A stretch of DNA of 64,000 nt from Dicaeum eximium (GCA_013396995.1 VWZP01009941.1:711441-775440); one strand, 5' to 3'. Positions 38,084 to 52,105 are shown, numbered from the stretch's first letter. Numbers and translations: made by a program. Notes: generated from the letters alone by a model not told the origin.

Positions 38084-38142
38084 AAAGATGTAAAAAAGGA
38101 GTCAGAATAAGAAAAAGATTAAAGATGTAAGGAAGGAGTCAG
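38084..38142. repeat. Short direct repeat, 37-bp spacing
   Basis: AAAGATGTAAAAAAGGAGTCAG (first 20 bases shown as AAAGATGTAAAAAAGGAGTC) at 38084-38105 recurs at 38121-38142 with two changes. It starts immediately after the hairpin at 38044-38083, so the hairpin and repeat form one small rearranged patch. Confidence 0.85.
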
Positions 38143-41100
38143 CATTTACATGACCATTCAGGAAACAAATATTTTATCTGCTTGCAGTTACAGCTGCAAT
38201 GATATGAAGGATTTTATATCATTAGAAGGATGTTGGAATGAAGAATGTAGCTTTCACAAGGAGAGGCAGATCTGGATGAAACAATAATGAATGACAATAT
38301 ATTCAGATACGGCATCAAAACTACAGCTAAATGAAGATGCAAGTTAGTCACAAGTTATGGGTTAGTAATGTCCTTTACAATTACTGACACAGGCTTTAAT
38401 CCTGTAATAGACTTATGTAAAGCACCTGTGTTTTTTTCAAGTCCTGTTTATTTTGTTTTGGGGCAGAGGGTAAAGACTCATATGCTGTTTATTTAGGAAT
38501 TAACATTCTTCTTATTATGTGTTAACCAGCTATACACAACACTTCTGGTTTGAAAATATGCTGTTTACAAAAAATATGTAAGCTATTTTCTGCAATGAAA
38601 TATGGACTGATATAATCCTTTGAAAAGAGGCATGTGGCATCAATGTGGCAGGGTTGGCACATGATAGGACATTATCAAAAAGATATTTTTCTTTTTCTGG
38701 CAAGTAATTTATGCAAATCCACTACATTTTATATTAGGGATAGGATCTGAGAAGCCCTTGAGCAGGCACCTTGCCACTATTACAAATGAACTGGAAACTG
38801 TGCATGTCTATCAACTATTTCTGTAAATATCATAGCTATTTTTCAGGGTCATTTAACTGGACTATCCATTGTGATTATGTCTAAGAGGTAAAGGTATTTA
38901 AAGAGAGGTGACAATAAATATTTATGGCACCGTGATTCACAGTGTTTCTTCATATAGATTTGAAAGGTTTATGCAATTAATTGCACAGTGTACTTTGTCC
39001 AGCGAGTTGGGTAATGCTGGTTTGGAAAACTTGTAAGTCAAGAACGATGAGCTGGGCATGTAAGTAATGCTGGTAATGTCAGTTGTCAAAGAACATTACA
39101 GCGGTATTATGGGGAGAGCCAGAAGGCTCATAAAAAAGAAATGTATTCTTGCTTCAAATCTGAGGGACTTGAAAAAAAAAAACAAACTAAATCAAGACAG
39201 CTGTTTGACAAGGAATGTAATTTTTCTTTATGAATCATGTGGTGCAAAGAAATTAATTAGCTTAGTTAACCCACTTGCAACCCTAAAATGCTGAGAGCGT
39301 TCCAAAAGCCCCAAGTGCCTGTTAGCATAGGTGATCTTTAAAGCAAAGTGTGTGAGTGGTTTTTGCCTTCAGACAGTGTCATGCTGCTATGACAAGATTC
39401 TAAGAAAAGCACTGGCTCATAGCATGCTACATGTCCAAGTTAATATTTCAGCACCTGGTAGGTGAGTTTTCTATGGTATGCATTCCCCAGCAATGCTTTC
39501 CACAGTGTGCATCCAGAAAAGATTATTTTCGTCCCGTATTTCACTCTTTTCTCGGTTGCGCTATAGAGTTGCCAAAGAAATGCTATTTCATTTAAAACCA
39601 TCTCACACTGGATTGCAGGGCCATTAGAGCAATCCCTGAAGAATCTCTTGGAACTCACACTGTCTGGGGGAAAACAGAGCCAGGAATAGCTTCCACTGCA
39701 GGGACCAGCTCCAAAGCATGGAGGAGTCTGTGATGAAGCTGTCAACTTTCTGGAAAACATAGTCAGTAGGGACTAAATCCCCATCTTTCCTCCACAGTAT
39801 AGGCTTCCAGAGGAATGAAACTTCTCTGTGACTTGGGACCAAGAGTGAAATGCAGGCAGGATTGAATGCAGGCAGAAATGAAGGATTGAAATGTAGGCAG
39901 TAAATAAAAGGGAGGAGCTAAAGCAATGGTCAGAACATGGCAATGCCATTCTCCAGTAACCACTATCACACACTTTTCAAGAAATATAGCTGCATTTATA
40001 ATAAAGATGGTCTCAGGAAGTGACATGAGCTCTTAAAGGCCACAGACAATGTTAGGATATGCCTCAGAATGTAGTAAATAATGGGAAATGGAAGATACTC
40101 TGACCTTGTTTGCGTGACCGTGACTTGCTTTTCACAATAACTGTAATCTACTACTTTTTTATCTCTCACAATATTCTTTACTTCAGCTGGTAAGACGTGG
40201 GTTTTGTGGTTTTGGAGGTAAAGATTCAATTGTGACTTGGGACCAGAGGCTGTCAGTAATTGCAGCCACTGATAGGTTGCAAGTATTAGTGGCCAGTGTC
40301 TCTTGAACTTAAATATACTGCTTAAGCTGAAAAAAATAGGGGAAGTGGTGCAACACAAGTACGTGTAAGAGGAGAAGGAAATTGCCATCAAGCTCAAATT
40401 TAATCTAGAACTTAAATGTTAGTCAGCCCAACTTCCACTACTACAATTGTTAAATGGGAAATTTGTATAGTAGCTGTTACAGAAATCAGTACTTTCTCAT
40501 TAAGGTTGCATTTTTGGAAAATCATCCTAGAAACATATTCTGATTTTTATTTATTTGTCCCTTGAAAATACTAATGGAAACTGTCCTGACCAAGAGGGTA
40601 CTGTAAGAAATAAATCTGTAATAAATAAGTTGCTTACATTTAATAAGTTACTTCTCCTCCAACATATTTTGTACAGAGGTAAACATTACATTAGTTCAGA
40701 TGGATAAATATAAAAGGAAATTTGAGCAGAAAATATAATAATACTAGGAGAGAAGAAAGTAATGTCATACAAAATCTTTCTATTAGGAAGCCTGATATTG
40801 TAAATCCTATAAAGCAAAGGACCTAGAATTTTGGAAAGGGTTTTGAAAATGAAACACACAAATTTATTCCACAATTTAATAATCAAAGTAGTAATTTGAA
40901 ATTAAATATATATCCTACTTCCAAATATAATAATGTTGGACATGCCATAATTGTTCACATTTATACATACTCCAAATTGAAACTTACCAAGTGTTTTAAG
41001 GACAACTCCAAGAACTTTCAGTGGTCAATAACACTCTTACAGGGGAGCTTTCCTTTTTTTTGTCCTAACCAGTCATGTCACAATCAGTGCTTAGAAGCCT

Positions 41101-42647
41101 GAGGATTAGTAAGAAACACTAAGGTAGATATGGCAGTCTCCATTAACTGGAAATGCAGCTGTTCATTGTCTTCTTGGTAATGCTCAGTCCGGGCTGAACT
41201 GTCACCCCTGTGGCAAAGATTTTCCAGGTGAATTTTGTGTACATGGAGGATTTCCTTTCAATATTTTAAAAAATGCTCTCTTTCCAGTTTCACTGGATGC
41301 TTCATTGCTGGTTTAGCAGACCCCTTTATGAAAAAGGAACACTAGAAGTGTTTCTCCTATACTACAGCCTGTATTAGTACATTTATCATGATCTTTCTTT
41401 GATTTTCTTTTTAAATAAGGCTTTTCAGTGAACATTTCTGGGCATTTTTTTCATGGCTGCTAGCATTCTTGTTTTCTGTTTTTAGAAACTGCCTAGTTAC
41501 AATGCTATTTACAGAAAAGGATTAAATTCTGTAAACTAGAGGAAGAAGAGAAACTTATAAATTTGATGTTAAAATAAGTCACACATTATGTACAGGCAAA
41601 TGTGGAATATATACCTTTTGCATATATAAAAATATATTAAATATTTCCCCCTCTTTTTGTATAAATTTACTCTTTTGATTTTTAATGGTTACAATTTCAA
41701 CAATAATTATGGGTCCTTTCATTCTTCTTATGATGCAAGGAAAATACCACTGAGCTATCCCCAGCAATTCCTCTTCTGTTCCCTGACACATTGCAATTAA
41801 TTTGATGTGTATTAAATTTTATGAGCTGTAGAGACAAGTCAATTCAATCCAGATCCACTAAAACATTTGGATGTCAGGTATAACAGGAAATCTGTTGCAG
41901 AGCGTGGATTTGCATCCAGTTTAGGACTAGCTCTATCTCTTTGATTTGAAAGGAATTGCCAATGATCTCTAGTTGGAAGCTTATGACACAAATATATAAA
42001 GGACATGCAACAGGCAAGGAAACTTAATCAATTTTCACTAAGCATAGAAATATTTCTTTTAAGATAATGTTCCTTAAAAAAAAAGAAGAAAAATTTTCAC
42101 CCCATCGTCAACACTCCAACAAAGAAATCAATAAAGTAATTAGAAAAAAGTGAACTCTATTAAGGTTAAATAGAATTTCAGCTCACTTATTTGAGGAATT
42201 GTCAATACTTTCTTATCAGAAAAATATAAATGCATGGGATTTACTGATTATATTGATTATATTAACAGACACCATCTGCTACATAATCCTGCAACCTAGG
42301 GCTTTGTTTTCCAGTGGTGGTTCCTGAAGGAACAAAGAGAAATAACTGCCCAAAATATTTCTGAAAATCTTTATTAGTTTATGATCTACCTCAAAGTGGC
42401 ATTTTTGCTTCTTCTACAGAAGCAATACTGTTAAACATATCTGCTTCAATTGTTATTAGTCAGGAAAAATATCTTCATTGATATGTGATGATATTTGACA
42501 GTCTCAGAGTCAGTATCAGGAAGAGAATGATGAATTACTGAAAAGTAAGAAGTGAGATTTAGGAGAATGGGTATCAATTTATCTGTTCCTGAACTTCTTA
42601 GAAAATAATTTAGTCCTGATAAGGTTTCAGGAGGAACAGATCAATTT
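38143..42647. other. AT-rich non-coding tract
   Basis: No gene is supported. Near 39847-39897 the words AATGCAGGCAG, AATGCAGGCAG and AATGTAGGCAG recur with GGATTG spacers, a small degenerate tandem repeat. A 133-codon minus frame at 39996-40397 has no recognisable motif. Confidence 0.5.
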
Positions 42648-43041
42648 CACAGAATCACAGAATTCACAGAATGACTAAGTTGGAAGAGACCTTTAAGATC
42701 ATTGAGTCCAACCCATGCCCTAACACCTCAACTAAACCATGACACTGAGTGCCACATCCAATCTTTTTTTAAACACATCCAGGGATGGTGACTCCACCAC
42801 TTCACCACCTCCCCGGGCAGGCCATTCTAGTACTGGATCACTCGTTCTGTGAAAAACTTTTTCCTAATATCCAACCTATATTTCCCTTGACACAGCTTGA
42901 GACTGTGTCCTCTGGCTCTGTCAGCTGCTGCCTGGAGAAAGAGACCAACCCCCACCTGACTACAGCCACCTTTCAGGAAGTTGTAGAGAGTGATAAGGTC
43001 ACCCCTGAGTCTCCTTTTCTCCAGGCTAAACAACCCCAGCT
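42648..43041 (-). mobile_element. CR1 LINE fragment, 3' end, about 390 bp
   Basis: The plus strand starts with CACAGAAT repeats (42648-42671), the complement of the CR1 terminal octamer. It continues with AGTTGGAAGAGACCTTTAAG and the long 3'-end sequence of CR1 up to CAACCCCAGCT at about 43041. The insertion points leftward and is 5'-truncated, so it lacks the reverse transcriptase and endonuclease parts. The 137-codon plus-strand frame 42785-43198 that overlaps it is antisense repeat sequence, not a gene. This copy is longer and better preserved than the one at 26755. Confidence 0.92.
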
Positions 43042-46000
43042 GAGGATAACTTTCTTTTATAGAAGACGTTTAGCCTTGGATTTCCTTGTAGTCTGCCTCA
43101 ACAGACCTGAAACTGCTTTTTTTCTATTGATGGGTTGTCTTACCAACCAGTTCTGTTCCTCTTTTTCTCCCCCTTGCATTTCTGTCTCTCAGGTTTAGCC
43201 TGCTTGACAATAATTTCAGCGCTGAAATTTCTGGGGTAGGAAGGGGGTTTTACCTTATCATGTCCATATCTTGAATTCCCCTTGGTATTAACATCCCGCT
43301 TATAAAAATTTCTGAGACGTTGAATGAAAAAACAGAATTAAAAAGCTAAATGATTTAAGGAATTCAGATACTTGTCCATAACTGAGGCCATAGACAACGC
43401 AAGTACATCAGTGGTGTTGTATAAAATGGATGAAGTTTGCTTCCCTCAGGTCTCAGAATTTTTGGTTTGATTTTGTTTGCAAAGCTATTGACGTTTCCAT
43501 TTTGTTGACTTGACTAGCTTCAGTTAGAAAATATTCTTTTGCCCCTCTCAGCTATGATTATAGTGCTAATGCTTGACTATGGCATAAACAATATACTAAA
43601 TATTATTGACATGCTTTTGCACTTTTATTCTTCTATTTTTAGTTTTTGTTTGGGAAATAGTTTACTCTGAGACTTTATGTTCTTTCCTCATCTCCCCTCA
43701 TTGTCAAACTTTCTGTGTAAGAGTTAAGATGTCTGAAGAAACAGTTTTTTCTTTCCTTTTCTGGCAAGACCCTAAATAGGTTCACTGTTATGGTAATACA
43801 AATACTACGGGATAACAAACCCCAACTATTCCGAATACCCCAACAAAAAGCATAAGAAATTTTCCACTGTAAATATATCAACCTTGATGCATTTCTATCA
43901 GCTTAATCTTGCACTGGAACTCATAAACTGCAATATAACACTGAGAAAAATTTCAGGGAAAATCAGTGTGTGGGGCAAGAAAAAGGAACTACTAGAGCTT
44001 GACCTTCCTGATTATAATACAAGTTGAAGGCAAAGAAAATAAGATACACTGTTCATCCATATTTTCACTGGCATCCACAGCTCATTAATACCTTTGTGGT
44101 GCAGAGATTGTTATGAGCCAGTTACTATATTTTGTCAGTTAAGCAAACCAGCAGAAGTAAACAAATTAGAAAAATTCAATGTTGCTTATCTGAATTCAAA
44201 ACAAGAAATTAAATTGAATGTGGGCAATCTTAAATTTGATCGTAATGTAGATAAACAAGGATAAGTAAATTGGTACAACATTTGCAAATATATGCAATAT
44301 TTTAAAACATTTTGTTTTTAAAAACCAAATATTTGCTCTATTTAATAGCTATCAGTTTATTTTTGCAGATGAAATAATTGCTCTACTCTCTGTCTTTATT
44401 AAACACCGGGTTTAGAAAAGAAGAGTTCATACAAATAAGAACTCAGCTTTGTCTATGCCACACTGAATTCTTTAAAAAGTAACAATGTCATTATTGTAAT
44501 CTGGTGGCTTGTGTTTTGGTTTTCAGTACATAGACAAGCATATCGATACGGTTTAGAAATAGTTGATGCTGTTGAAGTATATTACATACATTTAAAAAAT
44601 ATTTTGGCACAAAACTTCATTCTCATTTTTATTTCATGTTTTCCAAGAATTTTATTTCCCTCCTTCCCCCAAAGAAGAGCCATTGAGAATCGGTGGATTA
44701 TTGAAGAGAATTTATACAATAGAGAAGTCACATTTTGAAGCTACCTGAAGAAATAACTGGTTCCTTGAAAGGTCACTTTCAACTAAAAATAAAAATACAT
44801 TCCATCTCCCTGTTTTCAGATCTTAAAACAGTATGTCCTGAGCTACCACATCAGTCAGAAGTACACCTTTCTTTTCCTTTACAGGCATCTCTAAGGTAAG
44901 TACTGACTCATTTATGTGGGAAATGTGTCTGACTTCCAAAGGACAATGAGACAGCTGAAGGTACTTTGTAGAGAGGTGTGTTCACTTGAGTAATACAGCA
45001 AAATACTGAAATAGAAACTTCATCTCTTGGGGCACATATTTCTTATGAAAAACAAATACATTAGGCTGTGCAGTCAGTTTCATACACTTTCAGTTTCCTG
45101 GAATTGCCAAGACGTGTCAAGCTGTTAATCATGTTCTGAAGATCGTCTGCTGACTCCAACACTTCATTTTAGTAGGAAGTGTCATTGCTGAGGGCTGAGT
45201 TCTGCATTCCTTTCTCCAGCAAAACTTCCAACAGAGGATTTTGCTAAGCAAAGTTAACAGGATCCTATACAAAAGTGCATATTCATATGGTTCATTCTTT
45301 TCTCTCTCTTCACTCTCGGCACAAAAGACTATAGGAGTGAGAAAGAAAAAGAGTACTGCAAAAGAGAATAGCATGCCAGTGATGGTACAACATACTGTGT
45401 TAATGGGCAAGAGCTGATTTCTCTATTGATAGCTTCATGTCATAACTTAGTGAGGTGTATACCTTTTTTTCCCACACTACACAGACACAGAAAGGTGGAA
45501 AATTCAGTATGTTTTACCTGTGATAAAGAGAGAACATTCTTTTATTTTCTATGAGATGTTAATTGCCTCCCCCGAGATTCTGTGGATACTGAATTGTTTT
45601 AAGCACATTATGTTTGCCAAGCCTGAGAATGCATTACAAAAAACAGGCACTTTGACAAAGAACTTTTATTATTGATTGAATCTATGAGTTCTAGAAGATG
45701 CTGGATATAGATCTATATATTTCCTGGTCTGATTACCAATATAAAATTGACTGACTCCTTGTTTAGCACAACATTTGTGTTCAATGTTCAAGTGGAAATT
45801 TCATGACCCATTAAATCTGAGAAACTTCAATGACGTTGGTAGGTGTGAAAGAAACCCCCTAACAAACTAAAAAGAGCATTGTCCCCTTCATAGCTTTTTA
45901 ACCCCTTTAATGACCTAGCTGAGGAATATCCCTCAAACAAGATGAATTGTGTAACATGGACATTGTGAGCCTCTAAGTGATCATGGCAATCTGGTATATT

Positions 46001-46850
46001 CCGTGCTAATTACATCTGAGAGTAATCAGCAGTCATCTGATTTTTACAGCAGGTAGTAAATGCTCTTATGCACTTAGGAGGAATAGGAAGACTAGGAATT
46101 CAAAGCTGTGCAGTCAAGGTGCTTCTACTTTCTCCTAAAATGGTAGCCATGAGGTACCCCCCAAAAAGACAAGATGGTTTCTATATCCTTTTAAACTGTC
46201 AAGGGAGAAAAGAAGGATGCCTTTTTTTACCACTGCCTAGAGGAGAGATAGATTTGGATTTTTTAATTTTAAAATATTGAGATAGAATTAGTAGGCAGAA
46301 TTTAGATACATGTAACAGAAAAGGCATGCTTGTTGTATGCTTTATACCTCTAGAGAGAACAAGCATGTGGAATGACATGTATGTTTATAGTGGAACCATT
46401 TTCTTCTTTGATGTTCTTAGTATGTTATAGAAAAACAAAGTACTGCTTTGTATGCAGAAATCACTTTGTGGCATAGCTTTGGGAATCTCTGTACATTTAA
46501 TAAGGCTTACTGTGAGAAAGAATCACTTTGGCTCTCTGGAGGAGGGGGAAATAAATAATTAAAAGAGGCTGATTATATAGCTAATACTACATTATGCAAA
46601 TATGCAACCCAGAGAGGTTTGACACACAATGCATTGATTTATATGCCATTTAAGGGCACCTTATCTTTCTGTTTCTTTATTTATTAGCTGGACTATGCAT
46701 ATCCAGAGAGAACTGAGGAGCTCCTACTCGCCTTGGTGTCTCAGCCCACAATTTGAAACTGGATGAAATAGGGATCCAATTAGAGAATGGGGCTTGGTAT
46801 GCACCCATGAATACCGTGAACTTCAGCCTAAGCTGTGAGCCCTTGGGCAA

Positions 46851-46887
46851 CTTCCAGAAGAGGGAATGGATATTTCCCTCTTGGAAG
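46851..46887. repeat. Imperfect hairpin
   Basis: CTTCCAGAAGAGGGAA and TTTCCCTCTTGGAAG pair as arms of 14-15 bp with a two-base bulge and a short loop. It is followed by a T run (about 46888-46896). No known RNA gene is recognised here. Confidence 0.7.
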
Positions 46888-49310
46888 TTTTTTTTTGTTC
46901 TTTGGGTGATGGGTCAAGTGAAAGAATGTTTGACAAGGGTGACTTTACAATAGATTCCTGTCAAATTATGTGGTGAATCAGCGTATCTATTTACAGAAAA
47001 AAAAAGGAAAAATAGAGGTATTTTTCAATGCAGAATCTCTCTAACAAAGAGGGCTGGATTTAAAAGAGAAGGATGTTCTTATTTAGAAGGATGTCAGAAA
47101 AGATGAACTAATATGAATTCTTAAGCCATGAGTCTGCATCAGTGGTTTGTTGAATACAAGAAGATTGAAGTATGTAAGTTCCACCATTGGTTTGGGTTAC
47201 ACACTTCCTTTTTTGCTAGATATAAGCAGGGAGTCCCACAGAAGCCTAATTCTGGAAACACACAGAATTAATGAGTACTTCTGGTGGTAGCCCTGGAGGC
47301 TAGCAATGCATTTTTGATCTTGCCTTTGATTTGCTAAATTTTTAAAATGTAGTTTTCATCCTAGTTCACACTAGTGTCAGTGTGTGTGAGAACTAAATTA
47401 GCGTTTGTTCATCCAGTGTTGCTTCCACCAGATGGAAACAGTGATGTTCAGCCTGTCCTGGGGATATAGCTGTCAGAGAAACAGTAAAGAGCCATCAGCT
47501 GGTGATGGCTTTTGGATATTCTGACGTGGATTAGAGTTGATCTATGAATTTGTCTTGTATTTAGTATCATTAATTTGTGAGAAGCTACTGTTGTTTTGGC
47601 TTTTGTTTAAACAATATTAATCTAAGTTGTTAATTATGCAAACTTTTTTATACATATATTACCCTTCTGTATATATTCAGAGAAACATAAAACTGTAATA
47701 CTAAAGTAAATTAATCATAAATCTAGCTCTGTAGTTTTAGGAAAGACAGCCTATCACTATATCTTCCCACTAGAAAAAGAGAACAGTTAAGACTTATCAG
47801 ACTGTCTTTCACAAGTGTAGATGTCATAGTACAGTGGACTGAGATGCCAGCAAAATGTAACTAGATTTACTATCTTAGCATATGTTCCTGAAATGCTTTT
47901 TCCTATCAAACATGGCCCGTGAGCTGCTATGAAGCTGCTGATGGATTATCTATCAGCCCCTCTACCATGATGAGTAAAAGCTCTGTGAAACAGTGACAAG
48001 TTACAAGACAGTTTCCTTAAAATTCAGCACCTGCAGATTATCTTTGAAGTGAACTTCCCTGCATATTTTTTCTGATATTATTTGGCTGGGGAGAATTCTC
48101 TCTTTATCAAAGGTTTCTTACCCCAGAGCCAAGATGTTGATGACTGATAAAAGTGTTACAGTGCCTTGTTACTTTCAGCAGCTAAAAACCAATAAAAACT
48201 AGTTTTTGTCTTGTTGCACTCTTTTCTTCCTTTCCTCTGGAGGTGTTTGCTGAAGGCAAGGTAAGCTATTAAGTGCTTCTTTAATCTGAATCAGAAGACT
48301 TTTCACACAAAGTTTAATATTTTCTTTTTAAGTAGCCTGTTATCAATTGAAGGAAGGCTGAAGACTAGAGAGGCTTCATTTATCTTACCAATGTCAAGAA
48401 CTGAGAAAAAAAAATAGCAATTTCAGTGTACTGTTGATGAATGTTGTTCCTGTGATTAAAAGCATGTGGATAGCAGTTGTGGGCACTATTCTTTGAGAAC
48501 AATGGCCATATGCAGTACTTTAATTGAACTGTAAAGGCATGGGTGATCAATATAGAGTAAGAGTTGTTACAGTTAAGATTTCGAGTGAAAGCCAGGCTGG
48601 AAGAAATGTAATCCTTACATCTTATTTGGGAAGAAACCAACAGTCCTCGGATTTGGGTCAGTTCATCACTGTCTAGGAGATCCACGGTCATCAGGTTTAA
48701 GCAATGGAATTGGAAAGTTTTGTAAGTGGTTTGTTGAGCCACAGTTTTGGAAAATACCTCATTGTACTTCTCTTTTTTCCTCTTTCATTAAAAGCAGTAA
48801 ATGGTGTGGCAGGACATTGCAATCTCAGGACTACTTCCTCTATTTTTCAGGCCTCACATTGCACTGGACCACTGCATGACAAGAGCCTGGAAAATCTTAG
48901 GAATCCCTATGGTGACCACATCAATGTCAGCTTTCTAACTTTCCAATTTGAACTCATTTCCCACACTTCCTTACTTCCACTCCTGCCTTAAAGAGGACAG
49001 ATGCGTCTCTGTGACCTGCTTTGACAGACATTTAACTGTTCCTCTTTGTTGTTTTTTCATGTGTCTTGCCATTTTTACCAAAGCTGAAATCTCAATATCC
49101 CAGTGGAGCAGCTGGAAGCTGATAAGCTATTACAGCAAACAAATGCTGTCACAAAATTAAACTATAGTGCTGAGGTTTATGTGGAGGAATGTGTTTCTAT
49201 TACTTGATAAGATGCAGATTCATCCTATGCAAGTTGTATTAGCACTGTTTTCTCCTTGAAAAATACCTGTTCTCTTTCTCTATTGCTTCTATCCTGAAGC
49301 AAACCACTAA

Positions 49311-49330
49311 GGTTTTATCCTGATAAAACC
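49311..49330. repeat. Short near-palindrome
   Basis: GGTTTTATC, two bases, then GATAAAACC: two perfect 9-bp arms. No function is evident. Confidence 0.8.
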
Positions 49331-49950
49331 ACAAATCTCATTGTTTTCCCAAAGCAATCAGCTTTCAGATGTTTCAGTTACAGCCAAGAAGCTTTTATTC
49401 TACCAAGTGTCTTAAAAAAGGATAAAAGGAAAACTACTTTTTGAAAACTTATATGGTGATAAGATATCATTAAATGAATTAACAGCTTCTTTATTTTCCC
49501 TAATATTTAGACATTATCTGTCACACCACAAGTTTCTTCTTTCTAAATTTCACCAACACCCTACCTCTCTCAGATAAGGCATAAATTAGTCCTTCTTGCC
49601 TGATCTTGTGTGTGTTCATGTAAATGCACTGCTTTATTTTGTATAGTCTGTTAATAAAAGGTGTAATTTATGCTCTACCAATGTTCCATTCAAACTTAAA
49701 CCATGTGTCTTTTAGCCTCTAGTGATTGCAAGCTTAGGTGTAAGTGACCATAGTAATTGGTAATATCAGAGTCTGATTCACTAGCTACCTCTCACTGTAT
49801 TATTACCCAAAGCAAAAAACCCACATGAAATCTACTCATCAATTTGGAGCCATATTTAAATAATGACAGGGATCTCACTCTCTTCTGCAGGGGCCTTTTA
49901 AGTCATTCTGTGCTCAGCAATGTAGTTTTTGCATTCTAATTTTAGGCATT

Positions 49951-50310
49951 AACCACACGATTGAGAGGAGAGGAATTTCTGTTTCAGCTCCTCCAGCAGC
50001 GTGTGTTTTTTTCCCCAAGCACTTCCTGTTGTAGATATTAGCAGTGGAGCTGAACCAGTTGGAATGAGGGGGTGGAAGTGCTGGTGTAGAGCTGGTGGTG
50101 GCCTGGGTGTTTGCTGTGTGCTCTGAACGCGCGTTGTCTACTCCTGTTAATGTCACTTGGGCACCGTGTGGCGGTGACAATGCCAGAGGTCACCAGTGCC
50201 AGGCTGAGCCTGGGCGTTGTGTTCCCCTAATTGCAACAGAGGCCACTTTAGCTCTGAAGCAAATAGCCCATCACAGGCCTGTGTACGCTCTGGCCTCCTG
50301 ATTGCAGGTT
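49951..50310. other. GC- and CpG-richer patch, function unknown
   Basis: This 360-bp block stands out from its AT-rich flanks and holds about nine CpG, including GAACGCGCG at about 50126-50134 and GGCACCGTGTGGCGGTGAC at 50159-50177. Frames of 88 codons (minus, 49914-50180) and 68 codons (plus, 50095-50301) overlap it, without recognisable motifs or paired splice sites. It could be a small CpG-island-like element, a non-coding RNA exon or an old insertion. Confidence 0.3.
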
Positions 50311-50770
50311 TTCCAGCTCTCTGAAAGCTTGGATCTTGAGGATAGCATGATTTTCCTTTTTAGCAAATCTGCTTATAATGTTTGAATTTGCAGGCTTATT
50401 CTTATTGGTTTTTTATTTCAGGGAAATACAAACTGTCTGTTATAAGTTATTCAAATAATATATATTGGTTTATGCAGAAGTGCCTGTATCACTGAATAAA
50501 CATTATGAAGTAAATTAATGCCCGCTGCTCCTACTTTCTTTGATTTAAAAGTTTCTAGAACTGAAGCATTGATATAATTTAAACTGAAATGAAATGGGAC
50601 TGTGACAGGAAGGGAGGTTACCTTTCTGAATGTCACTTATTCAGATATTCTAGCTGTAAATGAAATGTACCATCTTGAAACCTTCAAAACAAGAGCATGC
50701 TATATGTAAGGGCACAAGCAAAAGAAAACACACCTACGAGTTGTCTTGTCTCCCTTTTTTCAAGTACTTA
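50311..50770. other. AT-rich non-coding tract
   Basis: Nothing recognisable. Confidence 0.5.
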
Positions 50771-50803
50771 TTAAATATATAAAATATATTATATGTATAT
50801 AAC

Positions 50804-50834
<31 letters not shown>

Positions 50835-50869
50835 AAAAATATAAAATATATAAAATATAAATATAAATG
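50771..50869. repeat. AT-rich low-complexity block with TA run
   Basis: About 100 bp made only of short TATA- and AAATATA-type words, with a pure TA dinucleotide core at about 50815-50833. An 80-codon minus frame through it (Tyr-Ile rich) is a by-product. Such blocks form cruciforms and vary in length. Confidence 0.95.
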
Positions 50870-52105
50870 TAAACTCCTGCAAACCAGGGTCCTACCTGGG
50901 TTTGTGCAAATCCAAATGTCTGTGAAGCAAAGACTTCATTGAACCTAATTTGGTTTGTTTTGTAGTATAATAACATTCTTTAGTTTAAAAAGTCACTGAA
51001 AGTTTGATGAATTTGATTAATATTAGGATTAGACTGAATTTTATTTGAAAATATTTCCAAATATAAGTAAAGAAGGTTTAAATAATCTGGAAAATGTTTT
51101 AGAAAAATATCGAAGGATGCATGAATTTTCTTTGCATGTTGGTAAAATTAAAACCCTGCCACGAGACCACCCTTCTGAAAAGGTAAACTGTACCTAAAGC
51201 CAGTTCACACTTAAAAGCAAGTTAAAAGGAAGAAAAACAAACCAAATCAAACCAAATCAAACTCTTCCCTTCTATTATGATGCAATGTTATGTTGTTATG
51301 TTATGTGAGATTTATGATGGCACCAGTTTTGTTCAAATGTAGAGACAAGGACAAATATTATTGTCTGTGTAGTGGGCTTAGATGTGACCCTGTAGGTCTC
51401 TTTGAGCTGTTGGAAGGCATCAAATTGCTGTTCCACAGAAGCAGCTGGGAAGTATCAACTGAAAAAGAGCTCGAAATACCTCTCACTTCATCTTGGTCTG
51501 GATGTTATATTGGGAAATATCTTGAAGATATTGAATTTGGACATAAAAAGCAATAAAAGTTTGCTAAATTTGTCATATTACATTGTCCTAAAAACCTAGG
51601 TGTCCAGCAGCCCAGGGGATGACATGAGCACAATAGTGACCCAATTTCATCCATTTTTTCCAGGGAGATAATGGAAAGGATAAGAAATTGAGTCTGAATA
51701 GGCTACAAATAATGAAATGACACACACAGGTTTGAAAAAGTATGGTGAATTATATGTGGACACGTTTCAGACAAAGATATGTTCACAAGCTTCTCATTTG
51801 TGGTTAAATTGATACACAAGCATTCAGCAAAATACACAGCTGAGTAATGTAACATGTGATATAGCTTATCTTTCCTTTGGGAAGTGTAAGGACACAGGTG
51901 TTTTCTCTATGTTCCAGCAATACTAATGTTTGGTAGCATAACAGACAATTCCTGACTTGTATGTTGGAAGAATGGAGGAAAAAAGTGCGAATGAAAATAT
52001 TAACTTTTTCTAAAACTCTGAAAAGGCTCAGTGGGAATTCAGGTCTGCTCTTATTTTAGCAGATCTGATTAACCTATTTAAAATGATAATAAAGGTGATA
52101 ATAAT
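50870..52105. other. AT-rich non-coding tract
   Basis: No gene is recognised. At 51238-51261 the ten-base unit AAACCAAATC recurs in a short tandem. Confidence 0.5.

Larger units (their letters stand above)
43042..49950. other. AT-rich non-coding tract
   Basis: No gene is supported. A 93-codon minus frame at 45129-45410 begins with a hydrophobic, signal-like stretch (FSFAVLFFFLTPIVFC), and a 120-codon minus frame lies at 48380-48742. Neither has splice sites or motifs I trust. Confidence 0.5.

Noticed and set aside
39829..40248. The word TGTGACTTGGGACCA occurs at about 39830 and 40232
   Set aside because: It is only 15 bases long with unrelated flanks, so chance is an adequate explanation.
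42785..43198. 137-codon plus-strand frame
   Set aside because: It lies antisense within the CR1 fragment and its sequence is explained by CR1.
45129..45410. 93-codon minus frame starting with a signal-peptide-like stretch
   Set aside because: Hydrophobic runs are common in translations of T-rich DNA. There is no motif, promoter or splice support.
50734..50976. 80-codon minus frame rich in tyrosine and isoleucine
   Set aside because: It is produced by the TA-rich low-complexity block.
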